64,000 nt of DNA. Source: Helicobacter pylori (GTDB taxonomy: Bacteria; Campylobacterota; Campylobacteria; Campylobacterales; Helicobacteraceae). This document shows positions 18,615 to 27,769 of this stretch, piece after piece. The notes beneath the pieces are model-generated. The model was given only the letters and a program-made list of their open reading frames with translations. It had not been told where the DNA came from and searched no databases. The translations under genes and the position numbers were made by a program. The stretch's first letter is position 1. Every line of letters starts with the position of its first letter. The stretch lies in contig NZ_CP071935.1 in assembly GCF_030062585.1 (NCBI RefSeq), positions 1,194,627 to 1,258,626 of the forward strand, written 5' to 3'.

Positions 18615-20096
18615 GTGGGATTGTCAGCATCAAGTCTTATTGTTCCTTTTAGCGTTATTTTAATGGTGGTTTTCACTAAAAGAGTCGCGCTCTCGTTGTT
18701 TGTGGGCATTTTAGTGAGCGCTGTTTTAATGCATTCGTTACACCTTTCTTACATCGTAGAATATGCCTATATCAAGATCACTTCCGTTTTTTACACTTAC
18801 GAGCCAGAAAAAGGGCTTCATTTCAATCTTTCCAATCTCTATGTTTTTGGGTTTTTAATCTTTTTAGGCGTCTTAAGCCAGGTGATTTTAAAATCCGGTA
18901 GCGTGCAGAACTTTGTCAAAAAAGCTAAAAAATACTCTAAAGACGCTAAAACCCCCGAATTTATCGCTTTTTTTTCAGGCATTATTATTTTTGTAGATGA
19001 TTATTTTAACGCCCTAACCGTGGGGCAAATCTCAAAATCTTTAAACGACGCTCATAACTCCACACGAGAGCGCTTGGCTTATATTATAGACTCCACTTCA
19101 GCGCCGGTGTGTTTGTTAGTCCCTATTTCTAGCTGGGGGGCGTATATCATGGGGATCATGAATAACGACAGCTCGCCCTTATTAAAAGATAGTTTTTCGG
19201 TGCTTGTACAAAGCTTGAGCAGTAATTATTATGCGATTTTTGCGCTCATTGCGGTCTTTCTCACTATTTTATGGCAAATCAACCTCCCTAGCATGAGAAA
19301 GTATCAAAACATAGGCGTGAAGGATTTTTATAGCGAACAAGAAGAAGGCTCTTCAAAACTAGCCCCCTTAAGCCTGTTACCCCTTTCTATTTTATTATTG
19401 ATCGTGTCCATTTCATCATTGATTTTTTATACAGGAGTGGTCTTAAAAAACACTGATGCGAGTTTTTCGCTCTTTTATGGGGGATTGTTTTCGCTCATTG
19501 TTACTTATCTTTTAGCTTATAAGTTTTTAGAAAAAGGGAGCTTTTTTAAACTCATGTTGGATGGCTTTAAGAGTGTGGGGCCAGCGATACTAGTCTTAAC
19601 GCTCGCTTGGGCTATTGGGCCTGTGATTAGAGACGACGCTCAAACGGGGCTTTACTTGGCCCACATCAGCAAGGGATTTTTAAATAGTGGGGGAGGCATG
19701 TATATGCCTTTAATCTTTTTTTTAATTTCTGGGTTTATCGCTTTTTCTACCGGCACAAGCTGGGGAGCGTTTGCGATCATGCTGCCCATTGGAGCGGGCA
19801 TGGCTAATGAAAGCGATATTATTTTGATTGTTTCAGCGATCCTTTCAGGCGCGGTTTATGGGGATCACACAAGCCCCATTTCTGACACGACTATACTATC
19901 GGCTGCAGGGGCAGGGTGTTCGGTGCAAAGCCATTTCATCACGCAACTCCCTTATGCCACTATTGCGATGCTTTGCAGCGCGGTGAGTTTGGGGGTGGCA
20001 AGTTTTATGCATTCGCGCTCGCTCGCTTTTTTAATCGGTGTGGCTTTACTTGTTGGGGTGTTTTATCTTTTAAAAAGGTTTTATGGTGAAAACTAA
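18615..20096 (+). CDS. NhaC-family Na+/H+ antiporter
   Basis: 493 residues with about a dozen hydrophobic segments. The start is GTG 18615, with AAAGGA about ten bases upstream. Motifs of the NhaC/YqkI group: FVDDYFNALTVGQISKSLND, STSAPVCLLVPISSWGAY and, near the C-terminus, GTSWGAFAIMLPIGAGMA with YGDHTSPISDTTILSAAGAG. Probably exchanges Na+ or a metabolite for H+ across the inner membrane; substrate not certain. It stands alone downstream of the tRNA cluster. Known as HP0946. Confidence 0.88.
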   Translation: MGLSASSLIVPFSVILMVVFTKRVALSLFVGILVSAVLMHSLHLSYIVEYAYIKITSVFYTYEPEKGLHFNLSNLYVFGFLIFLGVLSQVILKSGSVQNFVKKAKKYSKDAKTPEFIAFFSGIIIFVDDYFNALTVGQISKSLNDAHNSTRERLAYIIDSTSAPVCLLVPISSWGAYIMGIMNNDSSPLLKDSFSVLVQSLSSNYYAIFALIAVFLTILWQINLPSMRKYQNIGVKDFYSEQEEGSSKLAPLSLLPLSILLLIVSISSLIFYTGVVLKNTDASFSLFYGGLFSLIVTYLLAYKFLEKGSFFKLMLDGFKSVGPAILVLTLAWAIGPVIRDDAQTGLYLAHISKGFLNSGGGMYMPLIFFLISGFIAFSTGTSWGAFAIMLPIGAGMANESDIILIVSAILSGAVYGDHTSPISDTTILSAAGAGCSVQSHFITQLPYATIAMLCSAVSLGVASFMHSRSLAFLIGVALLVGVFYLLKRFYGEN

Positions 20097-20388
20097 AAAC
20101 TTAAATTAGGCATTGACCTAAAAATTTAAAAATCCCATTTTTTAAAATTAAAATAAGGTTTTAGCGATCCATGTTGGATTAAAAAAGAGTCTTATTTCAT
20201 TATCAATCAATTAAAAAAAGTTGTTCAAAAATAACCACCAATTATAAAAATATTCACAAATCTCTAAATCGTAACGCTTTTTTAAAAAATACATTTTTTT
20301 TAATTTTTTAATCAATCGTTAAGGTGTTTTGAGTTAAATTTCCTTATCTGTTAAACATACGGATAATGTTATATCTTAAGGAAAGAAA

Positions 20389-20783
20389 ATGGGGTTAGGA
20401 CACTAATAAGTTTAGGGATTTTGTTAAGCGTTTTGAATGGCGATGATCTGAGATTGTATTCAAAGCCTTTAGTCTATTCGGCTGGAAGTGGGATTATTGG
20501 GATTGATATTGACAAACGGACATTTTATAAACGAGCGTTCGCTTTCACGATGAAATCGTTGTTCGGTGAAAACTTGCTTTTGTTTGTCAAATTAAAGCAT
20601 TCTGCGTTGACGAGCAAACACATGAAAGGGCCTTTAGAAAACCGCCATCACCATTCTTTCACTAAAAATTATGAAAAAGCGATCAATGGTTGTCAAAAGT
20701 ATTTCCATATCAAATTGCCTGAAGGCGCTCCTAGCAACTTCAAATCAGGTTCATACATGGCGACTATGGTGGTGCGTTTTTAA
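20389..20783 (+). pseudogene. Frameshifted surface-protein gene ending in a beta-barrel-like C-terminus
   Basis: An ATG at 20389 with AAGGAAA seven bases upstream reads only four codons (MGLG) and stops. The following frame, open from about 20400, reads TLISLGILLSVLNGDDLRLY and continues for about 130 residues to a C-terminus GSYMATMVVRF ending in phenylalanine. Restoring one base near 20400 joins the start to this frame and gives a signal-peptide-like beginning. The final strand suggests an outer membrane protein, but I do not recognise a family. The spacer 20097-20388 upstream holds its leader and nothing else I can identify. Confidence 0.55.
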
Positions 20784-21187
20784 AGCGTTATTTGGGGTAT
20801 TCTTTAATACCCTTATCATCTTTTAAAATACCATCTTTCAAAAGCACAAATTTATTTTTTAGCCCTTTTTTAAATCTTCTTAAAACTCTTTTTGTTGTAT
20901 TGATTGAGCAAAGTATTTTCAAAACATGGATAAAATCCATAGAAAATTTATAAACTTAAAAAAGCTCTGTTTTCATCAAATACGGGTTACTAAAACTTTT
21001 TATGGCGGGTTAAAACATATTTTTGGCTTTAATTGTTTCTTTTAGGATTAGTTTCATCAAGGTTTAAAGGATTAGCGTCTTTCCTCTTGTCATTTGGCGT
21101 TAAAAGCGATCCAATTAGCCCATTCCTTGAATTTTTTGTAATCATCTATTTCTATCTGCCCTAAAAACATGAAGCCAAACAAACCCC
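20784..21187. other. Intergenic region with one doubtful small ORF
   Basis: About 400 bases without a clear gene. On the minus strand, ATG 21170 to TGA 21090 encodes 26 residues (MFLGQIEIDDYKKFKEWANW followed by IAFNAK) directly downstream of the next minus-strand gene; the same frame is open a little further upstream (SVFVGGLFGF). This may be a remnant of a longer C-terminus. No ribosome binding site of quality is visible. Confidence 0.3.
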
Positions 21188-22201
21188 CTACAAAAACGCT
21201 TCTAATTTATAAGCTTTTTTATGCTCTTGTTTCAAATCCATGTAAGCGTTTAAAAGCATGTATTCTTCAAAGGATAAAACCGCTAGATGCTCCTTAGCGA
21301 GATCGTTCATTTCTAATTCTAACAACACGAATAAAAAGGCTTTTTGCGCCTTATCGTCTTCTTGGCTTAAAATCTCAAAAAATTGGAACCATTGATCAGG
21401 GACAAGAAATTTTTGCGCTTTTTGCGCGAGCTTTAAATAATCGTCTTTATCATAACCCACCTTTTTGCAAAGCTCTGAAATTTTTAAAGTGTCTGTGTTT
21501 AAAGATTTTTCAAAAAAGGCTTTTAAAAAAGCTTTCACGCACTCTTTATCCAAGTTCTCTTGCATCGCATTCAAAGCCTTCAAAACCTCTTTTTTGCTGC
21601 CTTTTTGGGCGATTTCTATAAAAGCGTAGCGGCGTAATTCCAAAGGGATTTGCGCGTTTGTTAAAACTTCAAAGGCGTTTTTCAAATCGTTATGAATGAA
21701 AGCCTTCAAGCGTTTAGAAAAATAAGCATGCTCATAAGCCAGAGAGTGCTTAGCGTGATCTTTAGGCTCAAGGGTGTTGTTTTCTATATTGTGGTAATGC
21801 TTAAAAAGGTTATCCACTTTTTCGCACCCGCTATTTGGCGTGTTTAAATCAGCCTTTAGATCATAGCGGGCTAAGATTTGAGAGAGGTTTTTAGCGAGAT
21901 CGCTTTTAAACTTCGTTTTTAAAAAAGTCTTTTGAGTGTCTTGAGACAGGATTTGTTTGAGCAATTTGTCAAAATCCCTTTTTTCATGGTATAAGCGGAT
22001 TTTGTGGCTGAGATTGTGTTTGAATAAAAAAACCCATGAAAAAAAAGCGAACATGCCCAAAACGCCCATAAGCCATACCGCAATGGGAAGATTAAAGCTG
22101 TAACTCCCTAAATTGAAAGCATAAGCTTGCGGATCAATACTATAAACAAACACACCAAAACCCACAATGAACAAAAATGTAAAGATAATGTAAAAACGCA
22201 T
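21188..22201 (-). CDS. Membrane protein with two N-terminal segments and a helical tail, function unknown
   Basis: 337 residues from ATG 22201, chosen because AGGAGG lies six bases upstream; a GTG two codons earlier would sit on top of it. Two hydrophobic segments (about 3-21 and 36-60) flank a short polar loop, resembling LapA-type membrane hairpins, followed by about 270 residues of charged, helical, repeat-like sequence (KAFIHNDLKNAFEVLTNAQ, LKALNAMQENLDKECVKAF), possibly TPR-like. It starts 10 bases after rlmH ends, in the minus-strand run accD-rlmH-this gene. No function recognised. Confidence 0.7.
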   Translation of the reverse strand: MRFYIIFTFLFIVGFGVFVYSIDPQAYAFNLGSYSFNLPIAVWLMGVLGMFAFFSWVFLFKHNLSHKIRLYHEKRDFDKLLKQILSQDTQKTFLKTKFKSDLAKNLSQILARYDLKADLNTPNSGCEKVDNLFKHYHNIENNTLEPKDHAKHSLAYEHAYFSKRLKAFIHNDLKNAFEVLTNAQIPLELRRYAFIEIAQKGSKKEVLKALNAMQENLDKECVKAFLKAFFEKSLNTDTLKISELCKKVGYDKDDYLKLAQKAQKFLVPDQWFQFFEILSQEDDKAQKAFLFVLLELEMNDLAKEHLAVLSFEEYMLLNAYMDLKQEHKKAYKLEAFL

Positions 22202-22210
22202 GTGCACCTC

Positions 22211-22663
22211 CTATTTATGGTATGGATGCTTAAAAATAATGCTTAAAGCCCTATAGATTTGCTCGCATAAGACAATTTTAGCCACTTCATGGCTAAAAGT
22301 CATCTCGCTCAAACTCCAAGCTTGACAATCCTTTAAAAACTTTTCTTCAAACCCATACGCTCCAGCGATAAAAAAATTAATATTAAGATGATTTTCTAAC
22401 ATTTTACTAAACGCAAAGCTATCGCCCCTTTGAGCTTTAGGGTGTAAGGCAATATTTTTTGCCTTAGGGTTTAAATACGGCTCAAAGGCTAGAGAGTAGC
22501 TTTTTTGAGCGAGTTCTTTAGAAACTTTTTGAGCGTTAGCGGTATTTTTAGGGAATAAATCCACTAATTCCAGCTCGCAATCAAATCGCTTGCATTGCTT
22601 TTGATAGCTTTTCACCAAATCTAGGGGCGAATTTTTAGCGATAGAATACACCACGCAACGCAT
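22211..22663 (-). CDS. rlmH: 23S rRNA (pseudouridine1915-N3)-methyltransferase RlmH
   Basis: 150 residues from ATG 22663. A small SPOUT methyltransferase that methylates pseudouridine 1915 in the decoding-side helix 69 of 23S rRNA. The knot motif FFIAGAYGFEE and the C-terminus ending IFKHPYHK match; the terminal YHK is a family hallmark. It follows accD by 13 bases. Confidence 0.92.
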   Translation of the reverse strand: MRCVVYSIAKNSPLDLVKSYQKQCKRFDCELELVDLFPKNTANAQKVSKELAQKSYSLAFEPYLNPKAKNIALHPKAQRGDSFAFSKMLENHLNINFFIAGAYGFEEKFLKDCQAWSLSEMTFSHEVAKIVLCEQIYRALSIIFKHPYHK

Positions 22664-22676
22664 CAATCTTAAAACT

Positions 22677-23546
22677 TTAAAAAATCTTTGAAGTCTTATG
22701 CATCATCATAGCGATGAGATCGCTCAAAGTCTTTTTCAAATCCTTCCTATGCACAATCATATCAATCAAGCCATGTTCTAATAAAAATTCCGCTGTTTGA
22801 AAGCCCTCAGGCAAATCCGCCCCTATGGTTTGTTTAATCACCCTAGGCCCTGCAAAGCCTATCATCGCTCCAGGCTCTGCGATGATGAGATCCCCTAAAA
22901 AAGCAAAAGACGCGCTAACGCCCCCATAAGTGGGATCGCTTAAGAGCGAAATGAAAGGGAGTTTGGCCTCACTCAATCGGTTCAAAGCCGCGCTCGTTTT
23001 AGCCATTTGCATGAGCGAATAAGTGGATTCTTGCATCCTAGCCCCCCCACTCGCTGAAACAATCAGTAACGCTTCTTTTTTGGCGACCGCACGATTGATC
23101 GCTCTTACGATCTTTTCGCCTTCCACAGAGCCTAAACTCCCTCCCATAAAGCTAAAATCAAACACCACGATCTGCAAAGGCATGCGGTTGATTTTAGCCT
23201 CACCGCTGATCACTGAGCTTGGGCGGTTAGTCCTTTTTTCGTATTTTTTAATGCGTTGTTTATAACTCTCTTTATCCACGAAATTTAAAGGATCATTAGG
23301 CCGTAAGTGCTTGTCAAACTCTTCAAAACTCCCCACATCGCATAAAAATTCAATCCTTTCAGTTGCGTTCATGCGGAAATGGTAATGGCATTTCAAACAC
23401 ACGCTGTATTTACCAAACACTTCTTTATGATACATTAACGCATAACATTTAGGGCATTTCACCCAATGGCTTGGCTGTTCTTCCTTACTTGGCGCTGTCC
23501 GCAATTTATTGATCTTAAAATTTTTAAAGAAATCTGCAAATCCCAT
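22677..23546 (-). CDS. accD: Acetyl-CoA carboxylase carboxyltransferase subunit beta
   Basis: 289 residues. The N-terminal zinc ribbon has Cys31, Cys34, Cys50 and Cys53; the crotonase-like carboxyltransferase core has VVFDFSFMGGSLGSVEGEK, SASGGARMQES and GYAGPRVIKQT-type sequence (GFAGPRVIKQTIGADLPEGF). With AccA it transfers carboxybiotin CO2 to acetyl-CoA for fatty-acid synthesis. It is divergent from recO, sharing an 80-base spacer. Confidence 0.96.
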   Translation of the reverse strand: MGFADFFKNFKINKLRTAPSKEEQPSHWVKCPKCYALMYHKEVFGKYSVCLKCHYHFRMNATERIEFLCDVGSFEEFDKHLRPNDPLNFVDKESYKQRIKKYEKRTNRPSSVISGEAKINRMPLQIVVFDFSFMGGSLGSVEGEKIVRAINRAVAKKEALLIVSASGGARMQESTYSLMQMAKTSAALNRLSEAKLPFISLLSDPTYGGVSASFAFLGDLIIAEPGAMIGFAGPRVIKQTIGADLPEGFQTAEFLLEHGLIDMIVHRKDLKKTLSDLIAMMMHKTSKIF

Positions 23547-23626
23547 GTTTTTCCTTAATTTTGCAGTTTTGTTAGGATTGTATCCAAGTTTTGCTTATAA
23601 TAAACAAAATTAGCTTAAGAGTAGTG

Positions 23627-24241
23627 ATGCAAGGGTTTCTTTTACAAACACAAAGCATAAGAGATGAAGATTTGATCGTGCGCGTTTTAACCAAAAACCA
23701 GCTCAAAACCCTCTATCGTTTCTATGGCAAACGCCATAGCGTGCTGAATGTGGGGCGTAAAATTGATTTTGAAGAAGAAAACGATGATAGATTTTTACCC
23801 AAGTTAAGGAATATTTTGCATTTAGGCTATATTTGGGAAAGAGAAATGGAGCGCTTGTTTTTTTGGCAACGCTTTTGCACTCTTTTGTTCAAGCATTTAG
23901 AGGGCGTGCATTCTTTAGATAGCATCTATTTTGACACTTTAGATGATGGGGCTAGCAAACTCTCCAAACAGCACCCCTTAAGAGTAATCTTAGAAATGTA
24001 TGCAGTCCTTTTGAATTTTGAAGGGCGCTTGCAAAGTTATAATTCTTGTTTTTTATGCGATGCAAAATTAGAGCGTTCTGTCGCTTTAGCGCAAGGGTTT
24101 ATTTTAGCGCACCCCTCTTGCTTGAAAGCTAAAAGCTTGGATTTAGAAAAAATCCAAGCTTTTTTTCGCACTCAAAGCACGATTGATTTAGAATTAGAAG
24201 AAGTGGAAGAATTATGGCGCACGCTGAATTTAGGGTTTTAA
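23627..24241 (+). CDS. recO: DNA repair protein RecO
   Basis: 204 residues from ATG 23627; an upstream TTG-type extension is unlikely because the family begins at MQGFLLQTQSIRDEDLIVRV. N-terminal OB-fold with KNQLKTLYRFYGKRHSV, then a helical domain with Cys residues in YNSCFLCDAKLE. It works with RecR to load RecA. It was often left unannotated in Helicobacter because of its divergence, so the call rests on the OB-fold start and the overall layout. Confidence 0.82.
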   Translation: MQGFLLQTQSIRDEDLIVRVLTKNQLKTLYRFYGKRHSVLNVGRKIDFEEENDDRFLPKLRNILHLGYIWEREMERLFFWQRFCTLLFKHLEGVHSLDSIYFDTLDDGASKLSKQHPLRVILEMYAVLLNFEGRLQSYNSCFLCDAKLERSVALAQGFILAHPSCLKAKSLDLEKIQAFFRTQSTIDLELEEVEELWRTLNLGF

Positions 24242-24251
24242 AAGGTTAAAA

Positions 24252-24908
24252 ATGAAATTTAAATTTTTGAATATGGATAATGAGAGCGGTTTTATTTTGA
24301 TTGAAAAAGAATTGAAACGATTGAAAATCACCGCTCAAGTCAAAGAAGACTGCTTTGAATTAAAAGGCGAGAATATAGAGCGCGCGAGAATCTATCTTAA
24401 AACGCTTTTTAACTCCAATATTGTGGAATTAGACGATAACAAAAAAAGCGCAAACGCTGTAATAGAGCGCTTGAAATCTTTAGGTTTAAAAATTGCGGTG
24501 GCTGAAAGCTGCTCTGGGGGGTTATTATCGCATGCATTCACTTCCATTAGCGGGGCTTCAGCGGTTTTTATGGGGGGTATTGTGTGTTACAATGAAGAGG
24601 TTAAGCGCGAATTATTGAAGGTCAATGCCACGACTTTAAAAGTCTTTGGGGTTTATAGCGAAGAATGCGTGAAAGAAATGCTATCAGGCGTGTTTTTAAA
24701 TTTTAAAGCAGATTTAGCGTTGGCGATCAGTGGGGTGGCTGGCCCTAATGGAGGGAGTAAGGCTAATCCTGTAGGCACGATTTACATTGGCGTGCAAAGA
24801 TTGGGATCTCAAGCTTTAATCGATCGCTGTTTTTTTGAAGGCAATAGAGAAAGCATTCAAAACAAAAGCGTAGAGCATGCACTAAACATGCTCGCTAGAA
24901 TGCTATAA
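24252..24908 (+). CDS. CinA C-terminal family protein, probable nicotinamide-nucleotide amidase
   Basis: 218 residues. The C-terminal about 150 residues match the CinA/PncC amidase domain: VAESCSGGLLSHAFTSISGA, FMGGIVCYNEEVKRELLKV and ALAISGVAGPNGGSKANPVG. PncC-type enzymes deamidate nicotinamide mononucleotide to recycle NAD. The first about 70 residues are not the N-terminal MoaB-like domain of full CinA but a short charged region. It starts 10 bases after recO and converges with the next minus-strand gene. Confidence 0.85.
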   Translation: MKFKFLNMDNESGFILIEKELKRLKITAQVKEDCFELKGENIERARIYLKTLFNSNIVELDDNKKSANAVIERLKSLGLKIAVAESCSGGLLSHAFTSISGASAVFMGGIVCYNEEVKRELLKVNATTLKVFGVYSEECVKEMLSGVFLNFKADLALAISGVAGPNGGSKANPVGTIYIGVQRLGSQALIDRCFFEGNRESIQNKSVEHALNMLARML

Positions 24909-24910
24909 AA

Positions 24911-25477
24911 CTACCTTAACGCGCAAACGCTACCAAATTCTTTTTGAGCGACCTTAGCGATGTAGGCGATTTCGTTATCGTTAAGGTTTTCAACGCTCGC
25001 TTTTAAATACCTTTTGATTTGCTCAATCTGGCAACCCACTAGCTTGATTTTCACCACAGCCACCTCCGATTTTAAATTCGTGTAAGTGTAGGCTACCTGA
25101 ATCTTAGTCGCTAGATAATTATAGATAGCGTAGCTGATATTCGTAGCCGTTTGCTCGGACTCATGGAATTGCTCCATGAAGCGTTTTTTATACTTCAACA
25201 TGATTTCATGAAAAACCACGATCAAGCTCAATTTAGCGTTTAAGGTCGCTTGCTCAATCCCTAAATATTTATTATTAACAGGGATATACGCCACGCCCAT
25301 TTCTTCGTAGGGGACTTTAGGGTCTTCAAAAACCCAAGCTGGAGCATCAGACAGTTCTGATTTCATGCCCTTTAAATCAGAAACTAAAATCCCATCATCT
25401 CTTAAAAGACTCTTAGCGCTTAATGAAACGCTTGAAAACACCCCTAAAAGAGCGATTAAAACCATTCTTTTAAACAA
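24911..25477 (-). CDS. Secreted LPP20-like protein of unknown function
   Basis: 188 residues with a signal peptide (MVLIALLGVFSSVSLSAKS, cleavage near residue 22). The body contains DAPAWVFEDPKVPYEEMGVA and a region resembling the LPP20 family (alpha/beta with conserved A-K-L), with two cysteines toward the end. No lipobox is seen. It corresponds by position to HP0953; no function is known to me. Confidence 0.75.
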   Translation of the reverse strand: MFKRMVLIALLGVFSSVSLSAKSLLRDDGILVSDLKGMKSELSDAPAWVFEDPKVPYEEMGVAYIPVNNKYLGIEQATLNAKLSLIVVFHEIMLKYKKRFMEQFHESEQTATNISYAIYNYLATKIQVAYTYTNLKSEVAVVKIKLVGCQIEQIKRYLKASVENLNDNEIAYIAKVAQKEFGSVCALR

Positions 25478-25541
25478 AATACCACTCCTTAAACTTTAAT
25501 TTAGGTTTGATTATAGTTAAAAAGTTTTTGATTTTGTTTAA

Positions 25542-26169
25542 TCACAACCAAGTAATTGCATCAACTTTTGATTTTCTTGATTTTTGGCTCGCTTCCGCCA
25601 CCCTCTTACCCAAAGCGATCAAGCATGCGATTTTAGGCTTATTGATACGCTCTTCTAAAACTTCGCCCACCTTTAAAGGATCAAAGCCTCCAATAATGCA
25701 ACTATCCAATCCCATTAAGCTCACGCCCATGCAAATTTGCCCCACAGCGATATAGCATTGCTCTAAAATATAGCTTTCTAATTTTTGCATGCTGTGGTTG
25801 AATCTCACGCCAAGCATTTGAGCAAAAGAGGGGATCACTCTAACCTTATAAGACTCCGGATAAAGGTTTTGCATGTAGTGGCCGTATGGTAACAACTCGC
25901 TAGGTCTTAAAGAGCATACCACCATTAACGCTGAAGCGCTTTTAATCATCTCTTCATTAAAATAGCTGTGCGCTGCAATTTGTTTTTTTAAATCCTTATT
26001 AGTAACTATCACAAAATGCCATGGTTGCGTGTTGTAAGAGCTTGGCGATAGCCTGGCGATTTCAGCAATTTAATTCTGTGCTAGAAAACTCATAATGGCT
26101 ATCAAACATCTTGCAAGAATGGCGCTCGTTTAGCAATTGTCTTCTTTTTTCTTGATCCAAAAATTTCAT
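25542..26169 (-). pseudogene. rdxA: Oxygen-insensitive NADPH nitroreductase RdxA, inactivated by a 5-bp deletion
   Basis: The reading frame starts at ATG 26169 (overlapping the lgt stop) with [20 protein letters not shown] and continues to SSTEL, then reads Asn-Cys-TGA (stop at 26062-26064) after 35 codons. The rest of the 210-residue protein, to the C-terminus [10 protein letters not shown], is intact in another frame. The distance from the ATG to the codon for Val55 is 157 bases instead of the 162 expected for the family, so five bases are missing near 26067-26075 (in GAATTA-GAAGAAATCGCTG of the usual gene). A GTG at 26012 could not restore the FMN-binding N-terminus. RdxA activates metronidazole; its loss is the main route to resistance. 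Confidence 0.93.
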
Positions 26170-27020
26170 TGATTTTCCTTTATTTTTTTAGAATTTTTCG
26201 TAGCATACAATAAAATCCCTAATGAAACAATTACCATAAATAAGCTTAAAATCTGCCCCATGCTCAAATTTAAAAAATAAACCCCCATTTGGCTATCCGG
26301 CTCTCTGTAAAATTCCGCAATAAAGCGCATCAGGGAATACCCCAAGCCATAAACCACAATAAGCAACCCATGCGTTTTGGTGTGTTTTTTAGCCCACATT
26401 ACCATTAAAAACACGACAACCCCCTCTAAAAACGCTTCAATCAATTGGCTAGGATAGCGCAACTCGTTATCCACCATAATGCCTATGATTTGCCCTAAAT
26501 GGCTGTCTTTGGGAACAATTCTCCCAAAAAGCTCCTGGTTTAAAAAATTCCCAATTCTCCCAAAAACATACCCTAAAGGCAGGCTGATCGCAATCAAATC
26601 CAAATAAATCAAAAGCTTTTTCAAATCCTTACGGCTATAAAGATACGAAGCGATCAAAAACCCCACCAACCCCCCATGATAGCTCATCCCACGAATGCCC
26701 ACAAAATTCCCATGGCTATCAAAAGGGTTAAAGATTTGCCAAAAATGCGTCAAATAATAGCCAGAATTAGGCTCATAAATAAGAATGTATCCTATCCTTG
26801 CCCCTAGCACAATGCCAAGCTCCGCCCATAAAAAATAACTCTCAAATTCCTTCCTTTCAATGGGGAATCGTTTGGGGTCTTTTTGGATCATTCGTAACGC
26901 CATGTAAAATGCGATAACAATCGCGCACGCATACGCCAAACCATACCAATGCACTTCAATACCGCCAAGACTAAAAGCGATAGGGTTAAATTGATCATAA
27001 ATCGTATTCCAAGCGTTCAT
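26166..27020 (-). CDS. lgt: Prolipoprotein diacylglyceryl transferase
   Basis: 284 residues from ATG 27020 (AAGGA upstream). Seven hydrophobic segments; the signature [14 protein letters not shown] and [13 protein letters not shown] with the catalytic-region histidine are intact. Lgt attaches diacylglycerol to the lipobox cysteine of prelipoproteins, such as the one encoded at 5408. It overlaps rdxA by 4 bases (ATGA) and follows the pseudouridine synthase by 9 bases. Confidence 0.96.
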   Translation of the reverse strand: MNAWNTIYDQFNPIAFSLGGIEVHWYGLAYACAIVIAFYMALRMIQKDPKRFPIERKEFESYFLWAELGIVLGARIGYILIYEPNSGYYLTHFWQIFNPFDSHGNFVGIRGMSYHGGLVGFLIASYLYSRKDLKKLLIYLDLIAISLPLGYVFGRIGNFLNQELFGRIVPKDSHLGQIIGIMVDNELRYPSQLIEAFLEGVVVFLMVMWAKKHTKTHGLLIVVYGLGYSLMRFIAEFYREPDSQMGVYFLNLSMGQILSLFMVIVSLGILLYATKNSKKIKENQ

Positions 27021-27029
27021 AATCAATCC

Positions 27030-27758
27030 TTAAATTTCAAATTCTTTAGGGGGGATCGCTTCAAATTCATACCCTAACAGCGCGATTTTATGCGCATGGA
27101 GCATCAAGCGTTTGGCTGAACTTGGCTCGTTATTATAGAGCGTATCGCCTATAATGGGGTGGTTGATATGCTTTAAATGGACTCTGATTTGGTGGGTTCT
27201 TCCGGTTTTGATTCCCACTTTTAAAAGGGTTTTTTTGTTGATGACTTTTAAAGGCGTGATGATCGTAACCGCTTCTTGCCCTTTTTTAGAGATTTTACTG
27301 AACGCTTTGGTGGTTTTAATCGTGAGAATGGGGGCGTTGATTTCTCGCTCTTCTTCTACAATCCCTTGAACGAGAGCTAAATACTCTTTTTTAACCGCCC
27401 TGTCTTTAAAAGCCTTTTTAGCTTTCAAGTGGAACTCTGAATTTTCTTTCACCAATAAAATCACTCCGCTTGTTTCTTTATCCAAGCGGTGCAACAGCGT
27501 CCAACCTTTGAAAAAAGAAACCAGATCATAGCTCTCTATAAAGGGGGGTTTAAAAAGGGCTAGAATGTTTTCATCTTCAAAAATCACGCTGGGTTTTTCA
27601 ATTTTTTGGACATTAAAGCGTGTGTTTTTAGGCAATTCCTTTCTGGCGACCATCAATTTCTTCCCCCCTATACTCACTAACCCCAAATCAATCAAAGCTT
27701 TGGCTTTTTTATGCGAAATGTTTTCTTGAACGCTCAATACTTTATAAGCTTTTTCCAT
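27030..27758 (-). CDS. RluA-family pseudouridine synthase
   Basis: 242 residues. An N-terminal S4-type RNA-binding segment (KAKALIDLGLVSIGGKKL) precedes the catalytic domain with HRLDKETSGVILLVK, Asp93 being the catalytic residue, and GRTHQIRVHLKHINHPIIGD. It modifies a uridine in rRNA or tRNA; the exact site cannot be read from sequence. It follows waaA by 11 bases in a minus-strand run. Known as HP0956. Confidence 0.9.
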   Translation of the reverse strand: MEKAYKVLSVQENISHKKAKALIDLGLVSIGGKKLMVARKELPKNTRFNVQKIEKPSVIFEDENILALFKPPFIESYDLVSFFKGWTLLHRLDKETSGVILLVKENSEFHLKAKKAFKDRAVKKEYLALVQGIVEEEREINAPILTIKTTKAFSKISKKGQEAVTIITPLKVINKKTLLKVGIKTGRTHQIRVHLKHINHPIIGDTLYNNEPSSAKRLMLHAHKIALLGYEFEAIPPKEFEI

Positions 27759-27769
27759 GTTTATCCTTT

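Noticed and set aside
25542-26012. A shortened functional RdxA starting at GTG 26012
   Set aside because: It would lack the first 54 residues, which carry part of the FMN site and dimer interface, and no ribosome binding site precedes it.
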